A DNA stretch of 64,000 nt from Mycobacterium sp. DL592 (GTDB lineage: Bacteria; Actinomycetota; Actinomycetes; Mycobacteriales; Mycobacteriaceae), in contig NZ_CP050192.1 of assembly GCF_011694515.1 (NCBI RefSeq), positions 3,159,301 to 3,223,300 on the forward strand, given 5' to 3'. The notes below the pieces were generated by a model. The model ran no database searches. It saw only the letters and a list, made by a program, of their open reading frames with translations, and had not been told where the DNA came from. The translations under genes and the position numbers were made by a program. Positions 26,816-37,068 of this stretch are shown in pieces; position 1 is the stretch's first letter, and every line of letters begins with the position of its first letter.

Positions 26816-27739
26816 TCACAGCGGCGGGAACCGCTCGACCCAATGCCGGGCGATGTCCACCCGCCGCGTCACCCACACTTTGTCGTGGGACTGCACGTGG
26901 TCGAGAAACCGTTCCAGCGCGGCGGTGCGCCCGGGCCGCCCCGCCAGCCGGCAGTGCAGCCCGATCGAGAGCATTTTGGGCGCCCCCGCGGCCCCTTCGG
27001 CGTAGAGCACGTCGAAGGCATCGCGCAGATGCGCGAAAAACTGTTCCCCGGAAGGAAACCCGCCCGCCGTGGCGAATCGCATGTCGTTGGTGTCGAGCGT
27101 GTAGGGCACGACGAGGTGGGCAGCTCCGCCCACCTGCGTCCAGTACGGCAGGTCGTCGGCGTAGGAATCGGAGTCGTAGAGGAAGCCGCCGTGCTCGACG
27201 ACCAGGCTGCGGGTCTGCGGTGAGTCACGGCCGGTGTACCAGCCCAGCGGCGCGGACCCGGTGAGCTCGGTGATGAGCCGCACGGCACGCGCCATATGTT
27301 CGCGCTCGACCTCCGGCTCGACGAGCTGATAGCTGATCCAGTGCAGGCCGTGGCAGGCGATCTCGTCACCGCGGGCGGTGAACGCTGCCACCGCCTCGGG
27401 GTTGCGGGCCAGCGCCATGGCCACTCCGAACACGGTCAGCGGCAGGCCGCGTCTGTCGAAAACCCGCAGCAGGCGCCACAATCCTGCCCGCGACCCGTAC
27501 TCGTAGAGCGACTCCATGCTCATATGCCGGTTCGGAAATGGCTGCGCACCAACGATTTCCGATAGGAATGTCTCGGAGGCGGCATCGCCGTGCAGAACGT
27601 TGTTCTCCGCACCCTCTTCGTAGTTGAGCACGAACTGGACCGCGATGTTGGCCTGCCCGGGCCAGTGTGGGTGGGGCGGGTTCGGACCGTAGCCGACCAT
27701 GTCACGCGGATAGCCTGCCGCGCCGTCCATAGGGCTCAT
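26816..27739 (-). CDS. PuuE-type polysaccharide-deacetylase-fold hydrolase (allantoinase-like)
   Basis: A 307-residue protein of the NodB-fold family closest in pattern to PuuE, the metal-independent allantoinase of uric acid breakdown. YPRDMVGYG, FVLNYEEGAEN, GDEIACHGLHW and DTNDMRF are recognisable family stretches. No other purine-degradation genes are near. The position next to a polysaccharide locus leaves a sugar deacetylase role open, but the PuuE motifs argue against it. ATG at 27739 is chosen (27730 is possible). It diverges from the photolyase gene across 54 bp. Confidence 0.8.
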   Translation of the reverse strand: MSPMDGAAGYPRDMVGYGPNPPHPHWPGQANIAVQFVLNYEEGAENNVLHGDAASETFLSEIVGAQPFPNRHMSMESLYEYGSRAGLWRLLRVFDRRGLPLTVFGVAMALARNPEAVAAFTARGDEIACHGLHWISYQLVEPEVEREHMARAVRLITELTGSAPLGWYTGRDSPQTRSLVVEHGGFLYDSDSYADDLPYWTQVGGAAHLVVPYTLDTNDMRFATAGGFPSGEQFFAHLRDAFDVLYAEGAAGAPKMLSIGLHCRLAGRPGRTAALERFLDHVQSHDKVWVTRRVDIARHWVERFPPL

Positions 27740-27793
27740 TGCGCCATTGTGGCAGCCAACCCCGGCCGGCACCGGCTTCGTGGACAAGGCAGC

Positions 27794-29161
27794 ATGGACG
27801 TCATGCCGTCCACACTGCTGTGGTTCCGCCGCGACCTTCGGCTGCGCGACCTCCCGCCACTGTTGGAGGCGGCCGCCGACGACGCCGAGGTGCTGGGAGT
27901 CTTCGTCCTTGACCCGAGGCTTGAACAGTCCTGCGGCCCGCGCCGACTGCAATACCTGGGCGACTCGCTGCGGGCCCTGTCCGAGGCGCTCGACGACAGG
28001 CTGCTGATCGTCCGCGGCAGGCCCGAGGAGCAGATCCCCGCGATGAGCGCGCACATCGGGGCCCAGACCGTGCACATCTCGGCAGATTTCAGCCCCTTCG
28101 GGGTGCGCCGCGACACGGCCGTCGCCGCGGCGCTGGCCGCCGACGGCCGGGCGCTGCAGCCGACCGGGTCGCCATATCTGGTCTCACCGGGCCGGGTCAC
28201 CAAGGACGACGGCACCCCCTACAAGGTGTTCACGCCGTTCCTGTCCCGGTGGCGCGACGTCGGCTGGCGCGCCCCCGCCCAGTCGGATCCGGCCGCGGTG
28301 CGCTGGATCGACCCCGCCGCCCTGACCGGGGTGACGCGGGTCGGCGCACCCGATCCGGGGGCACAGATGGACGTCGAGGCCGGCGAGGCCGCCGCACAGA
28401 GCCGGTGGGCGGAGTTCGTCGAGACCGGGCTGGCCGACTACGCAGAGGACCGCAACCGCCCCGACAAGCCGGGCACCAGCCGGATGTCGGCCCCCCTGAA
28501 ATTCGGCACCATCCACCCGCGGACCATGGTCGTCGACCTCGACGTGCGCCACAGCGGCCCGGCGGCCTATCTGCGGGAACTGGCCTTCCGCGACTTCTAT
28601 GCCACCGTGCTGGCCGAATGGCCGCACAGCGCGTGGCAGAACTGGAACCGCAGCTACGACGCGATCGACGTCGACACCGACGCAGCAGCCCGCGCGGCGT
28701 TCGATGCGTGGAAGCAGGGTCGCACGGGCTACCCGATCGTCGACGCCGGGATGCGCCAGCTGCTGCAGACGGGTTTCATGCACAACAGGGTCCGGATGAT
28801 CGTCGCCTCGTTCCTGGTCAAGGATCTGCATCTGCCCTGGCAGTGGGGGGCGCGCTGGTTCCTCGAGCAGCTCGTCGACGGCGATATGGCCAGCAACCAG
28901 CACGGCTGGCAGTGGTGTGCGGGTTCGGGGACCGACGCCGCGCCGTACTTCCGGGTGTTCAACCCCACCGCCCAAGGCGAGAAGTTCGACCCGGCCGGGG
29001 ACTATGTGCGCCGCTGGGTGCCCGAACTGGCCGGCCCCGAACTGGCCGGGACCGACGTCCACAAACTCAAGGCGGGGCGCCCGCCGGGCTACCCCGACCC
29101 GATCGTCGACCACGCCGCCGAGCGGGTCGAAGCACTGGCGCGTTACGGCCGGATCGGCTGA
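27794..29161 (+). CDS. phr: Deoxyribodipyrimidine photolyase (class I)
   Basis: A 455-residue light-dependent DNA repair enzyme that reverses cyclobutane pyrimidine dimers with FAD. The N-terminal antenna domain starts LLWFRRDLRLRDLP, and the C-terminal FAD domain has TGYPIVDAGMRQL, NRVRMIVASFLVKDL and the GDMASNQHGWQWCAGSG signature. ATG at 27794 or 27803 are both plausible. Longer upstream readings overlap the divergent gene. Photolyase fits a sunlight-exposed, possibly pigmented environmental mycobacterium. Confidence 0.95.
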   Translation: MDVMPSTLLWFRRDLRLRDLPPLLEAAADDAEVLGVFVLDPRLEQSCGPRRLQYLGDSLRALSEALDDRLLIVRGRPEEQIPAMSAHIGAQTVHISADFSPFGVRRDTAVAAALAADGRALQPTGSPYLVSPGRVTKDDGTPYKVFTPFLSRWRDVGWRAPAQSDPAAVRWIDPAALTGVTRVGAPDPGAQMDVEAGEAAAQSRWAEFVETGLADYAEDRNRPDKPGTSRMSAPLKFGTIHPRTMVVDLDVRHSGPAAYLRELAFRDFYATVLAEWPHSAWQNWNRSYDAIDVDTDAAARAAFDAWKQGRTGYPIVDAGMRQLLQTGFMHNRVRMIVASFLVKDLHLPWQWGARWFLEQLVDGDMASNQHGWQWCAGSGTDAAPYFRVFNPTAQGEKFDPAGDYVRRWVPELAGPELAGTDVHKLKAGRPPGYPDPIVDHAAERVEALARYGRIG

Positions 29162-29225
29162 GCCGGGCGGGGGTCGGTGTGCCAGAATGACGGCAATTGC
29201 TCATCTGAGTCCGACAGGAGCCGCA

Positions 29226-29480
29226 ATGCCCAGCACCGAGGTGGAGCGCTACAACGACGTCGATCCCGCCGACGTCCCCTCAGCTGCCTGGGGTTGGAGC
29301 AAGATCAACTACCGCAGCTGGTACGCCTTCGGCATCTTCGCCATCGTGTTCCTGCTGGGCATGTTGCGCGGCAACCACGTCGGCCACGTCGAGGACTACG
29401 TGCTGATCGGGTTCGCGATCCTGGTGGCGGGCATCGTCATCCGCGACTGGTGGGGCCGCCGCCGCGGCTGGTTGCGCTAG
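29226..29480 (+). CDS. DUF2631 membrane protein (Rv2876 type)
   Basis: An 84-residue protein with an N-terminal soluble part (WGWSKINYRSWY) and two hydrophobic helices (about residues 33-45 and 55-72), ending in a basic RDWWGRRRGWLR tail. It matches the DUF2631 family of mycobacteria. ATG at 29226 is preceded by ACAGGAG. In M. tuberculosis its orthologue Rv2876 directly follows mpt70. Here 21.7 kb lies between them. Function unknown. Confidence 0.85.
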   Translation: MPSTEVERYNDVDPADVPSAAWGWSKINYRSWYAFGIFAIVFLLGMLRGNHVGHVEDYVLIGFAILVAGIVIRDWWGRRRGWLR

Positions 29481-29569
29481 GCACTAGCTCCTCCGTCGTC
29501 GAGATCGACGAATTGGCGCGATCTACTCGCGATTCTGCTGCGAAACGTCGGTTTGGGCGAGAAGGCTGA

Positions 29570-30664
29570 CTAACCTTCGGCGGCCAGCTGCCCGCAGGCG
29601 GCCGCGATCTCGCGTCCCCGGGTGTCCCGAACCGTGCACGACACTCCCTGCGCGCGCACCCTGCGCACGAACTCCCGCTCCACCGGCTTGGGGCTGGCAT
29701 CCCACTTGCTGCCCGGGGTGGGGTTGAGCGGGATCAGGTTGACGTGCACCAGCGCCCCCAGCGAGCGGTGCAGCTTCTTGCCCAGCAGGTCAGCGCGCCA
29801 CGGCTGGTCGTTGACGTCGCGGATCAGCGCGTACTCGATGGACACCCGCCGGCCCGTCGCGTCGGCGTAGTAACGCGCGGCCTCCAGCGCCTCGGCGACC
29901 TTCCAGCGGTCGTTGACCGGGACCAGGGTGTCGCGTAGTTCGTCGTCGGGGGTGTGCAGCGACAGCGCAAGGGTGACCCCGAGGTGCTCGTCGGCGAGTT
30001 TGCGGATCGCCGGGGCCAGGCCGACCGTCGACACGGTGACCGAGCGCGCGGAGATGCCGAACCCGTCCGGCGGCGCGGCAGTGATGCGGCGCACGGCCGC
30101 CAGCACCCGGTTGTAGTTGGCCAGCGGCTCACCCATGCCCATGAAGACGACGTTCGACAGCCGGTCCCCGAAGCCGTCGCGCAACGTCACGGCCGCGGCA
30201 CGCACCTGCTCGAGGATCTCCGCAGTGCTCAGGTTGCGGGTCAGCCCACCTTGCCCGGTCGCGCAGAACGGGCAGGCCATCCCGCAGCCGGCCTGCGAAG
30301 AGATGCAGACGGTGTTGCGGTTCGGGTAGCGCATCAGCACCGACTCGAATGTCGTGCCATCGTGGGCGCGCCACAACGTCTTTCGGGTCTCCCCCGCGTC
30401 GCACTCGATCTCCTTGGCCACCGAGAGCAGCGTGGGGAACAGCGCCTCGGCGACGGTGTCACGCACCGCGGCAGGCAGATCGGTCATCTGCTGCGGGTCG
30501 GCCAGCAGCCTGCCGTAGTACTGCTGGGCCAGTTGCTTGGCCCGGAAGGCGGGAAGGCCCAGTTCGGCCACGGCAGCCGCGCGGCCCTCGGCGTCGAGGT
30601 CGGCGAGGTGCCGCGGCGGCAGCGCGCGGCGGGGTGCCTCGAAGACCAGCTCTTGTTTCATCAC
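29570..30664 (-). CDS. rlmN: 23S rRNA (adenine-2503-C2) / tRNA-37 methyltransferase
   Basis: A 364-residue radical-SAM enzyme that methylates A2503 of 23S rRNA and A37 of some tRNAs. The cluster motif C-x3-C-x2-C is seen as [11 protein letters not shown], with [14 protein letters not shown] (SAM-binding) and the C-terminal catalytic Cys in [10 protein letters not shown]. The start is GTG at 30664 or ATG at 30661. It faces the DUF2631 gene with an 89-bp gap that shows no clear terminator. Confidence 0.96.
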   Translation of the reverse strand: MMKQELVFEAPRRALPPRHLADLDAEGRAAAVAELGLPAFRAKQLAQQYYGRLLADPQQMTDLPAAVRDTVAEALFPTLLSVAKEIECDAGETRKTLWRAHDGTTFESVLMRYPNRNTVCISSQAGCGMACPFCATGQGGLTRNLSTAEILEQVRAAAVTLRDGFGDRLSNVVFMGMGEPLANYNRVLAAVRRITAAPPDGFGISARSVTVSTVGLAPAIRKLADEHLGVTLALSLHTPDDELRDTLVPVNDRWKVAEALEAARYYADATGRRVSIEYALIRDVNDQPWRADLLGKKLHRSLGALVHVNLIPLNPTPGSKWDASPKPVEREFVRRVRAQGVSCTVRDTRGREIAAACGQLAAEG

Positions 30665-30692
30665 GTCCAGTATCGCTGACCGCGGGGCCGGC

Positions 30693-31586
30693 TCAGGCCA
30701 GCAGCGTCAGCACGATCCAGCCGACTACCGCAGAGGGCAGCATGGCGTCGATGCGATCCATGATCCCGCCGTGGCCGGGCAGCAGCGTTCCCATGTCCTT
30801 GATACCCAGGTCTCGTTTGACCTGGGATTCGACCAGGTCGCCGAGCACGCCGGTGATCACGAGCATCAAGCCGAGCGGCAGGCCGACCCAGGCGGGCTTG
30901 TGCAGCAGGAATGTCACCGACAACACCGCGGCGGTGACGCCGAACAGCAGTGAACCGCCGAGGCCCTCCCAGGATTTCTTGGGACTGATCGCCGGGGCCA
31001 TCAGGTGCTTGCCGAACAGCACGCCGGCGATATAGCCGCCGATGTCGGCGAAGACGACGGTGGCGATCACCGTGAACACCCGGGCGCCGCCATGGTCCTC
31101 CAGGATCAGCAGCACGGTGAAGCTGGCGAACAGCGGCACCCAGGTGGCCAGCAGGACCGTCGCGGCGATGTCGCGCAGATAGTTGACCGGCTGTTCGCGT
31201 AGACCGTGGCCGAGCAGGCGCCACACCATGGCGACCACGATCGTCGCGCCGTAGGCGCCCAGCGTCCCCGCCACACCCCACGGCCAGGCCAGCCAGATCA
31301 TCGCCTGGCCGCCGAGCAGCAGCGGCACCGTCGGCATCGCATAGCCGTGTTCGCGTAGCCGGCGGATCACCTCGTGGGTGGCGATCGCGATGGCGACGGC
31401 CAGCAGCGGGAACCACCACTTCGGCGCGAACAGCAGGCTGCCGATCGCCATCGCGCCCAGGACGGCGCCCACGGCGATCGCGGCGGGCAGGTTGCGTCCG
31501 GCCCGCGACGCCTTCTTGTCCGGCGCGTCGGAACCGGCGGTGCCGGACTCGGTGTCTGCCACGGGCGATGGTTGCTGAGGGGTCAT
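30693..31586 (-). CDS. cdsA: Phosphatidate cytidylyltransferase
   Basis: A 297-residue multi-pass membrane enzyme that makes CDP-diacylglycerol from phosphatidate and CTP. The family signature near the C-terminus is clear: [16 protein letters not shown], then [15 protein letters not shown] and [11 protein letters not shown]. The N-terminal 30 residues are polar and variable. Its ATG shares one base with the frr stop (TGATG), so frr and cdsA are coupled. Confidence 0.96.
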   Translation of the reverse strand: MTPQQPSPVADTESGTAGSDAPDKKASRAGRNLPAAIAVGAVLGAMAIGSLLFAPKWWFPLLAVAIAIATHEVIRRLREHGYAMPTVPLLLGGQAMIWLAWPWGVAGTLGAYGATIVVAMVWRLLGHGLREQPVNYLRDIAATVLLATWVPLFASFTVLLILEDHGGARVFTVIATVVFADIGGYIAGVLFGKHLMAPAISPKKSWEGLGGSLLFGVTAAVLSVTFLLHKPAWVGLPLGLMLVITGVLGDLVESQVKRDLGIKDMGTLLPGHGGIMDRIDAMLPSAVVGWIVLTLLA

Positions 31587-32143
31587 CAGACCTCCAGCAG
31601 TTCGCCTTCCTTGTGCTTGACCAGTTCGTCGATCTGCGTGACGTAGGTGTGGGTGGTCTTGTCGAGGTCCTTCTCCGCGCGGCTGACGTCGTCCTCGCCG
31701 GCGTCGCCGTCCTTCTTGATCCGGGCCAGCTCCTCCATCGCCTTGCGCCGGACGTTGCGCACCGAGACCTTGGCGTCCTCGCCCTTGGCCTTGGCCTGCT
31801 TGACCAGGTCCCGGCGCCGCTCCTCGGTGAGCTGCGGGATCGACACCCGGATGATGTTGCCATCGTTGGTCGGGTTGACGCCGAGGTCGGAGTGGCGGAT
31901 GGCGTCTTCGATCACCTTGAGTTGGGAGGCCTCATAGGGCTTGATGACGACCATCCGCGCCTCGGGGACGTTGATGCTCGACAGCTGGGTGATCGGGGTC
32001 ATCGACCCGTAGTAGTCGACGACGACGCGGGCGAACATACCGGGGTTGGCCCGTCCGGTCCGGATGGAGGACAGGTCGTCGCGCGCGACGGCGACAGCCT
32101 TCTCCATCTTTTCTTCGGCATCGAAGAGGGTCTCTTCGATCAT
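31586..32143 (-). CDS. frr: Ribosome recycling factor
   Basis: A 185-residue protein, the normal RRF length, which with EF-G splits post-termination ribosomes. [33 protein letters not shown] and [13 protein letters not shown] are conserved stretches. It lies 18 bp downstream of pyrH, the conserved bacterial order. Confidence 0.97.
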   Translation of the reverse strand: MIEETLFDAEEKMEKAVAVARDDLSSIRTGRANPGMFARVVVDYYGSMTPITQLSSINVPEARMVVIKPYEASQLKVIEDAIRHSDLGVNPTNDGNIIRVSIPQLTEERRRDLVKQAKAKGEDAKVSVRNVRRKAMEELARIKKDGDAGEDDVSRAEKDLDKTTHTYVTQIDELVKHKEGELLEV

Positions 32144-32161
32144 GTGCGGGGGTCCTCTCCC

Positions 32162-32929
32162 TCAGGTGGTGACCAGAGTCCCGATCTTCTCACCTGCGAC
32201 CGCACGGGCGATATTCCCGTTGGTCAGCAGGTTGAAGACCAGGATCGGCATTCCGTTGTCCATGCACAGGCTGAAGGCGGTGGCGTCGGCGACCCGCAGC
32301 TCGCGGTCGATGACCTCGCGGTGGCTGATCTCGGTGAGCAGCTCGGCATCCGGGTTCTCCCGCGGGTCGTCGGTGAACACCCCGTCGACCGCCTTGGCCA
32401 TCAGCACCACGTCGGCGCCGATCTCCAGCGCGCGCTGTGCGGCGGTGGTGTCGGTGGAGAAGTACGGCAGCCCCATACCGGCGCCGAAGATGACGACCCG
32501 GCCCTTTTCCAGGTGCCGTACCGCGCGCAGCGGCAGGTAGGGCTCAGCGACCTGACCCATGGTGATGGCGGTCTGCACCCGGGTGACGATGCCTTCCTTC
32601 TCCAGGAAGTCCTGCAGCGCAAGGCTGTTCATCACAGTGCCGAGCATGCCCATGTAGTCCGAGCGGGTACGTTCCATACCGCGCTGCTGCAGCTGCGCGC
32701 CGCGGAAGAAGTTGCCACCGCCGATGACGACAGCGACCTGCACACCGCTGCGCACCACCTCGGCGATCTGGCGGGCCACCTGGGCGACCACGTCAGGGTC
32801 GAGTCCGACGGCACCGCCGCCGAACATCTCACCGCCGAGTTTGAGCAGTACGCGCGCATACTTCGGGCGCAGTGGCTGGGACTCGTGCGCCGACGGCTCG
32901 GCGCCGTTGGTGCTGGCCGGCTCCCCCAT
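32162..32929 (-). CDS. pyrH: UMP kinase
   Basis: A 255-residue amino-acid-kinase-family enzyme that phosphorylates UMP to [26 protein letters not shown], the [14 protein letters not shown] segment and [13 protein letters not shown] are hallmark stretches. ATG at 32929 is chosen because GAGGAG lies 5-10 bp upstream; a longer reading from 33001 lacks support. pyrH, frr and cdsA form one operon. Confidence 0.96.
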   Translation of the reverse strand: MGEPASTNGAEPSAHESQPLRPKYARVLLKLGGEMFGGGAVGLDPDVVAQVARQIAEVVRSGVQVAVVIGGGNFFRGAQLQQRGMERTRSDYMGMLGTVMNSLALQDFLEKEGIVTRVQTAITMGQVAEPYLPLRAVRHLEKGRVVIFGAGMGLPYFSTDTTAAQRALEIGADVVLMAKAVDGVFTDDPRENPDAELLTEISHREVIDRELRVADATAFSLCMDNGMPILVFNLLTNGNIARAVAGEKIGTLVTT

Positions 32930-33056
32930 CAGACTCCTCGGACTCGTCGGGCTCCTGGCATGAGATTGCCATCCCGGCGACGCCCGAGACGGCACTTCCA
33001 TCCTGCCTCATCGCCGAACTGGCGGAATGCCCGGGTTGCGGCCGCGAAAACGGCCG

Positions 33057-33410
33057 TCACCAGAGCACGGCGACAGCGGCCGCCGTGAACGACAGCACGC
33101 CCACCGCGACGAAAATCGGCCGCGGGACCGGTTCGCCGGTGCGGCGCTGCCGGGCGCCACCCATCCCGAGGAGGCCGCCGATCACAATTAGGATGAACAG
33201 CTTGATCCCGATCTTGGGGTAGTTGAGCACGGTGCCCGCCGGCCACGGCGCCGCCAGCGCCAGGCCGGTCAGCAGTGACAGCAACAGCCCGTAATCCATG
33301 ACGCGGGTGACGCGGAAGCGGGTGGCCGCGGCTTCGGCGACCCAGGCCCCGAACGTCACGGCGAACCCGGCGATGTGCAGCAAGACGACTACGTTGCGTA
33401 GTAGCTCCAT
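33057..33410 (-). CDS. Small four-helix membrane protein of unknown function
   Basis: A 117-residue protein with four predicted membrane helices (about residues 5-27, 37-55, 66-84, 98-116). Charged residues include His12 and Glu26 in the first helix region and a basic loop GGARQRRTGEP between helices 3 and 4. It is not recognised beyond general similarity to small mycobacterial membrane proteins. It stands alone, 127 bp from pyrH and 159 bp from the amine oxidase gene, all on the same strand. Confidence 0.7.
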   Translation of the reverse strand: MELLRNVVVLLHIAGFAVTFGAWVAEAAATRFRVTRVMDYGLLLSLLTGLALAAPWPAGTVLNYPKIGIKLFILIVIGGLLGMGGARQRRTGEPVPRPIFVAVGVLSFTAAAVAVLW

Positions 33411-33472
33411 AGCCGGTCAGCGTACGTCACCGCAGGGGCGCCACCAGGCAGAAGCGCCGCGCCGCAGCGACC

Positions 33473-33504
33473 AGCGGCGAGGATTCCGCAGAATCCTCGC
33501 CGCT
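33473..33504 (-). terminator. Perfect 14-bp hairpin downstream of the amine oxidase operon
   Basis: AGCGGCGAGGATTC (33473-33486) and GAATCCTCGCCGCT (33491-33504) are perfect complements around a CGCA tetraloop. The hairpin lies about 65 bp past the amine oxidase stop and before the next gene on the same strand. There is no T-run, but the stem strength makes a terminator likely. Confidence 0.7.
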
Positions 33505-33569
33505 GTCGACGCAGGCTGATAAGCCGCTCCTCAGCGCCTCGCTTCGCTGCGGCGCATCGTCGTCGGCTG

Positions 33570-35552
33570 TCAGTGATGGCTGTGGCAGCCCTTCGGCGGT
33601 GACGGCGGCACATCGAGTGCCGGATTGCCGTCGAAGAAGCCGATCGGCTTCATCTTGAACCCGGTGTAATGGCACGGCATCACCGGCCAGTCCTCCGGGC
33701 ACACGATGTGGTGGGCCCCGACGGTGTACCAGAGCACGATGTCGGTGTTCTCCAGCGGCGCGTCGTCGGCCACATACTGGGGCAGCCCCTGCGCGTCGGC
33801 GCTTTGGTACATGTAGTCGCCTGCCGCGAACTTCTCCGCGGGGTCGTACTTGGTCACCCAGAGGTTGTGCTGCACGAAGCGGGCCCGGTCGTAGATGTAG
33901 GAGCCCTCCTGCACCATCACCGGCACCGGATCGCGCGGCATCAGCTTGTAGCCCACCGGGCTGCCAAGTTCGTTGAGCTTCGAGGGGTTGACGACCTTCC
34001 AGTACCGGCCGGTCGACCAGTTCCAGTCCCTGGCGCCCTGCGCCTCGGATGCCACCAGCGTGTCCTTGGCGATCCACGCGTTGTGGTGCGGGTTGAGCTC
34101 GGGTTCGGGCTCCGGGATGGAATCGACCTCGTAGACACTGTTGTCCGGCCCGTCGACGGTCATGTCGAGCCGGAAGTTGAAGAAGTGCTGGTGATTTGGG
34201 CCGTAGATCCCCGGCGCGACGAGCTTGCCCCACCGCGGGGTCTCACCTTCGGGGATCGAGCCGGTGGTCAGTACCCCGGACAGCTTGACCTCCATCTCGA
34301 TGGAGGCGTCGTTGTAGAGGTACCAGAAGAACCCGTACTCGTAATTGCCGACGGTGCAGATCATCGAGATCACCAGGCGGCGGGCCCGGCGCACCTCGAC
34401 TTCGTCGGTGCGGAAATCGGTGTGCTTCCAGGAGATCCCATAGTCCTCCTCATGCATGCAGATCGCGTTCGGGATCACCACGGCGTTGCCGTCGGAGTCG
34501 TGAACCGTGCCGTCGAAGTAGTAGATCTCGCCGAGACAGTCACAGCCCAGCGTCAACGGGTTCGCCGAAAAGCCCATCCCGACTTCACCCATGTCGAACA
34601 CGTTCTTGTTCCAGTGGGTCGGCGAGGTGTCACCGTAGGGCACCACCATCTCCGACAGGGCGGCCCGGTACATCACCGGCCGCACCGTCCCGCGGTCGTT
34701 GTAGGTGACCTCGTGCAACGTCAGACCTTCGCGAGGGTTGAAGCCCACCCGCAGAGACCACTTCTGCCACTGCACGTTCCAGCCGTCCACGGTGAAGCTC
34801 GGGCCGTCGGGTTGGGTGATCTCGATGGTCTTCACGTCGTCGCGGAACTGTGTGAAAGCCGGCCGGTTGTCCTCGTCGAACATGTACTTGGCGGTGTAGT
34901 TCCCGGCCTTGGGCGGCAACGGAACCACACCGTGATCCTCGATGTCGAACACCTTCATGGAATCGAGGTCGAACGTGACGATCAATCCCTCGACCGGGCG
35001 TGCGTAGCCGTGTTCGGAGGGGGCGGCCCTCATGAACGTCAGCGGCCGGCAGATCAACGGCGAGTTGTCGTAGTGATCCTGGGCGCCGTAGTACCCGGCC
35101 GGCCACGGATCGATCATCGCCAGATCGAAGTCGGTGACTCCGCGCTTGCGCATCGCCTCCTGCCAACGCGGATCGGCGCGGACTACCTCTTCCACACCCG
35201 TCATGTGTTCGACGAGGTAGGACGGGAACCGCCCCGGGATCGGCGTCCACGAATCGACGGTGCGGGCGCCGATGTCGACCACCGCCTCGTAGATCATCTT
35301 GGCTGCCGGGTCATACATCGTGACGAATGCCCGCCGCGGGATGTCCTCGGCTAGCCCGGCGAATGTCAGCGTCGGGGTCTTGTCCGGCTCGGCGAGCTGG
35401 ATCATCACGAACTTGACTGTGCCCGAGGCGAAATCGGACTCCTTGATGATCTGGGCCGCGGCCTCGATCTCGGCGCCCGACAGCGGATCGAGCGGGTAGC
35501 GCACCGCATCGGCTGTCGGAGAGCCGCTGAGCACAATGCTGTCCATCGTCAT
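33570..35552 (-). CDS. Copper-containing primary amine oxidase
   Basis: A 660-residue quinoprotein oxidase converting primary amines to aldehydes, ammonia and hydrogen peroxide. The TPQ cofactor precursor is Tyr404 in VGNYEYG. The catalytic base is Asp320 in NVFDMGE. Copper ligands are His454 and His456 in NHQHFFN, with a third probably in PCHYTGF near the C-terminus. There is no signal peptide, so it is probably cytoplasmic. The tail ends in a Cys/His cluster (CHSHH), possibly a metal-binding extension. It is 4 bp downstream of an APC permease, which suggests amine uptake coupled to oxidation. Confidence 0.95.
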   Translation of the reverse strand: MTMDSIVLSGSPTADAVRYPLDPLSGAEIEAAAQIIKESDFASGTVKFVMIQLAEPDKTPTLTFAGLAEDIPRRAFVTMYDPAAKMIYEAVVDIGARTVDSWTPIPGRFPSYLVEHMTGVEEVVRADPRWQEAMRKRGVTDFDLAMIDPWPAGYYGAQDHYDNSPLICRPLTFMRAAPSEHGYARPVEGLIVTFDLDSMKVFDIEDHGVVPLPPKAGNYTAKYMFDEDNRPAFTQFRDDVKTIEITQPDGPSFTVDGWNVQWQKWSLRVGFNPREGLTLHEVTYNDRGTVRPVMYRAALSEMVVPYGDTSPTHWNKNVFDMGEVGMGFSANPLTLGCDCLGEIYYFDGTVHDSDGNAVVIPNAICMHEEDYGISWKHTDFRTDEVEVRRARRLVISMICTVGNYEYGFFWYLYNDASIEMEVKLSGVLTTGSIPEGETPRWGKLVAPGIYGPNHQHFFNFRLDMTVDGPDNSVYEVDSIPEPEPELNPHHNAWIAKDTLVASEAQGARDWNWSTGRYWKVVNPSKLNELGSPVGYKLMPRDPVPVMVQEGSYIYDRARFVQHNLWVTKYDPAEKFAAGDYMYQSADAQGLPQYVADDAPLENTDIVLWYTVGAHHIVCPEDWPVMPCHYTGFKMKPIGFFDGNPALDVPPSPPKGCHSHH

Positions 35553-35556
35553 GCTG

Positions 35557-37068
35557 TTACACCGTTCCGGTTTCGGTCTTGGTCAGGTCGAGGACCGCCA
35601 GATGGGCCAGCGCGTCCTCCTGGGTCATCTTCCGAGCGGAGCGCCGGCCGAAGATGTAGACGACCACGCCGAGCGCGAACATGCCCACCGCGATGCTGCC
35701 GGTCCACACCATCCAGGTGCTGTCCGGCACGTCCTTGATCCACGACTTGGCGAACGAGTAGTAGATGCCGCCGAGCGTGCCCAATGTGCCGATCACCACC
35801 GTGATCCACACGCCGACGATGCCGCCGGGAATGCGCCAGAACTGTTCGGCGGCATAGCGATCGGCATACTTCTTGCGGGCCAGGATGACCGGGAACAGGA
35901 AGAAGAACCCGGAGATCAGCCAGGCGATCGACAGGCCGCCCTGCAGGAACACCGTGACATTGGCCATGCTGCTCTGCGAATAGAGGCCGACGATGAGCAG
36001 CGAGGACAACACACCCTGGATCAGCACGGCGGTCACCGGGTTGCGGGTGCGCGGGTTGAGGTGGGTGAAGATTCGCGGCAGATGGCGCTCCAGACCGGAG
36101 ACGAAGATCAGTCGCGAATAGGTGACCTGGTAGCTCATCAACGCCACGAACACGATGCAGGCCAGGACGACGCCGGCGACCTCCATCACGCCCTTGGGGG
36201 CGGCGGTGCCGAGCATCCCGATGACGCCGGTGACGGGGTCGACCTGGTCGGCGGGCAGCACCATCACGGTGCCCAGCGTGGTCAGCAGGTAGATCAGGAT
36301 CAGCGCGATCGACCCGTACACCACCATCTTCGGCCCGCTCTTGCGCACCGACAGGAACTCCGCACCCATGTTGTAGGGCGTCTCGACGCCGACCAGGTAG
36401 AGCAGCACCGTGCCGTAGAGGAAGCCCGCGCCGGCGAAGTCGGGCACCAGTGCCGCGTGCGCGGTGAACGGCTGGGCCGACCCATTGCGGAACGCATAGA
36501 TGACACCTGAGATGAAGATGACCGCGGTCAGCACCCAGTACACGACGAAGACGGTGTTCATGATGCGCTGGTTGGCCGCCAGCTTGGCCAGCGCCAAACC
36601 GATGACCGCCCACAGCAGCGCCACCTGCAAGATGATCGACATCGTCAGGCCCAGTTCGGCGTGGAACGCCAGTAGCAGGAACTGCAGGATGATCGCCGGG
36701 GACGACGCGGAGTTGAGCACCACCGGAATCCACGACAGGTAGCCGCCGATGAAGCCCCACGTCTCCCCCATCGTGCGGGTGGCCCAGATGTAGACACCGC
36801 CTTCACCGGGCCACAGGTTGCCCAGCTCGGCAACGGCCATACCCGCCGGGATGAGGAATGTGAGGATGCCGAGGATCCACATCGGGATCGCCGTCCAGCC
36901 ACCGGCCGCCATGATCGACGAGCCGGTGATCCAGCAGATGATGAAGACGTAGGTGGCGGTGAGACCGAAGGTCGTCATGACCTTGGGCAGCACCTGCTCC
37001 GGGACCAGTTCGGTGGTGAGCAGCTTGTCGCGCTGAGTTGGCGGCGAAGCCTCGAGCTCTTGTGTCAT
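35557..37068 (-). CDS. APC-family amine/amino-acid permease
   Basis: A 503-residue transporter with about 12 membrane segments. The glycine-rich first helix ITGSSIMAAGGWTAI and the NLWPGEGGVYIW segment are typical of the APC superfamily. ATG at 37068 overlaps the ABC ATPase stop by 4 bp and is preferred over an upstream reading inside that gene. Because the next gene encodes an amine oxidase, the substrate is probably a primary amine such as tyramine, phenethylamine or histamine. Confidence 0.9.
   Translation of the reverse strand: MTQELEASPPTQRDKLLTTELVPEQVLPKVMTTFGLTATYVFIICWITGSSIMAAGGWTAIPMWILGILTFLIPAGMAVAELGNLWPGEGGVYIWATRTMGETWGFIGGYLSWIPVVLNSASSPAIILQFLLLAFHAELGLTMSIILQVALLWAVIGLALAKLAANQRIMNTVFVVYWVLTAVIFISGVIYAFRNGSAQPFTAHAALVPDFAGAGFLYGTVLLYLVGVETPYNMGAEFLSVRKSGPKMVVYGSIALILIYLLTTLGTVMVLPADQVDPVTGVIGMLGTAAPKGVMEVAGVVLACIVFVALMSYQVTYSRLIFVSGLERHLPRIFTHLNPRTRNPVTAVLIQGVLSSLLIVGLYSQSSMANVTVFLQGGLSIAWLISGFFFLFPVILARKKYADRYAAEQFWRIPGGIVGVWITVVIGTLGTLGGIYYSFAKSWIKDVPDSTWMVWTGSIAVGMFALGVVVYIFGRRSARKMTQEDALAHLAVLDLTKTETGTV

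Noticed and set aside
27590..27793. N-terminal extension of the photolyase
   Set aside because: The extra 68 codons are antisense to the PuuE-like gene and the photolyase fold starts at the later ATG.
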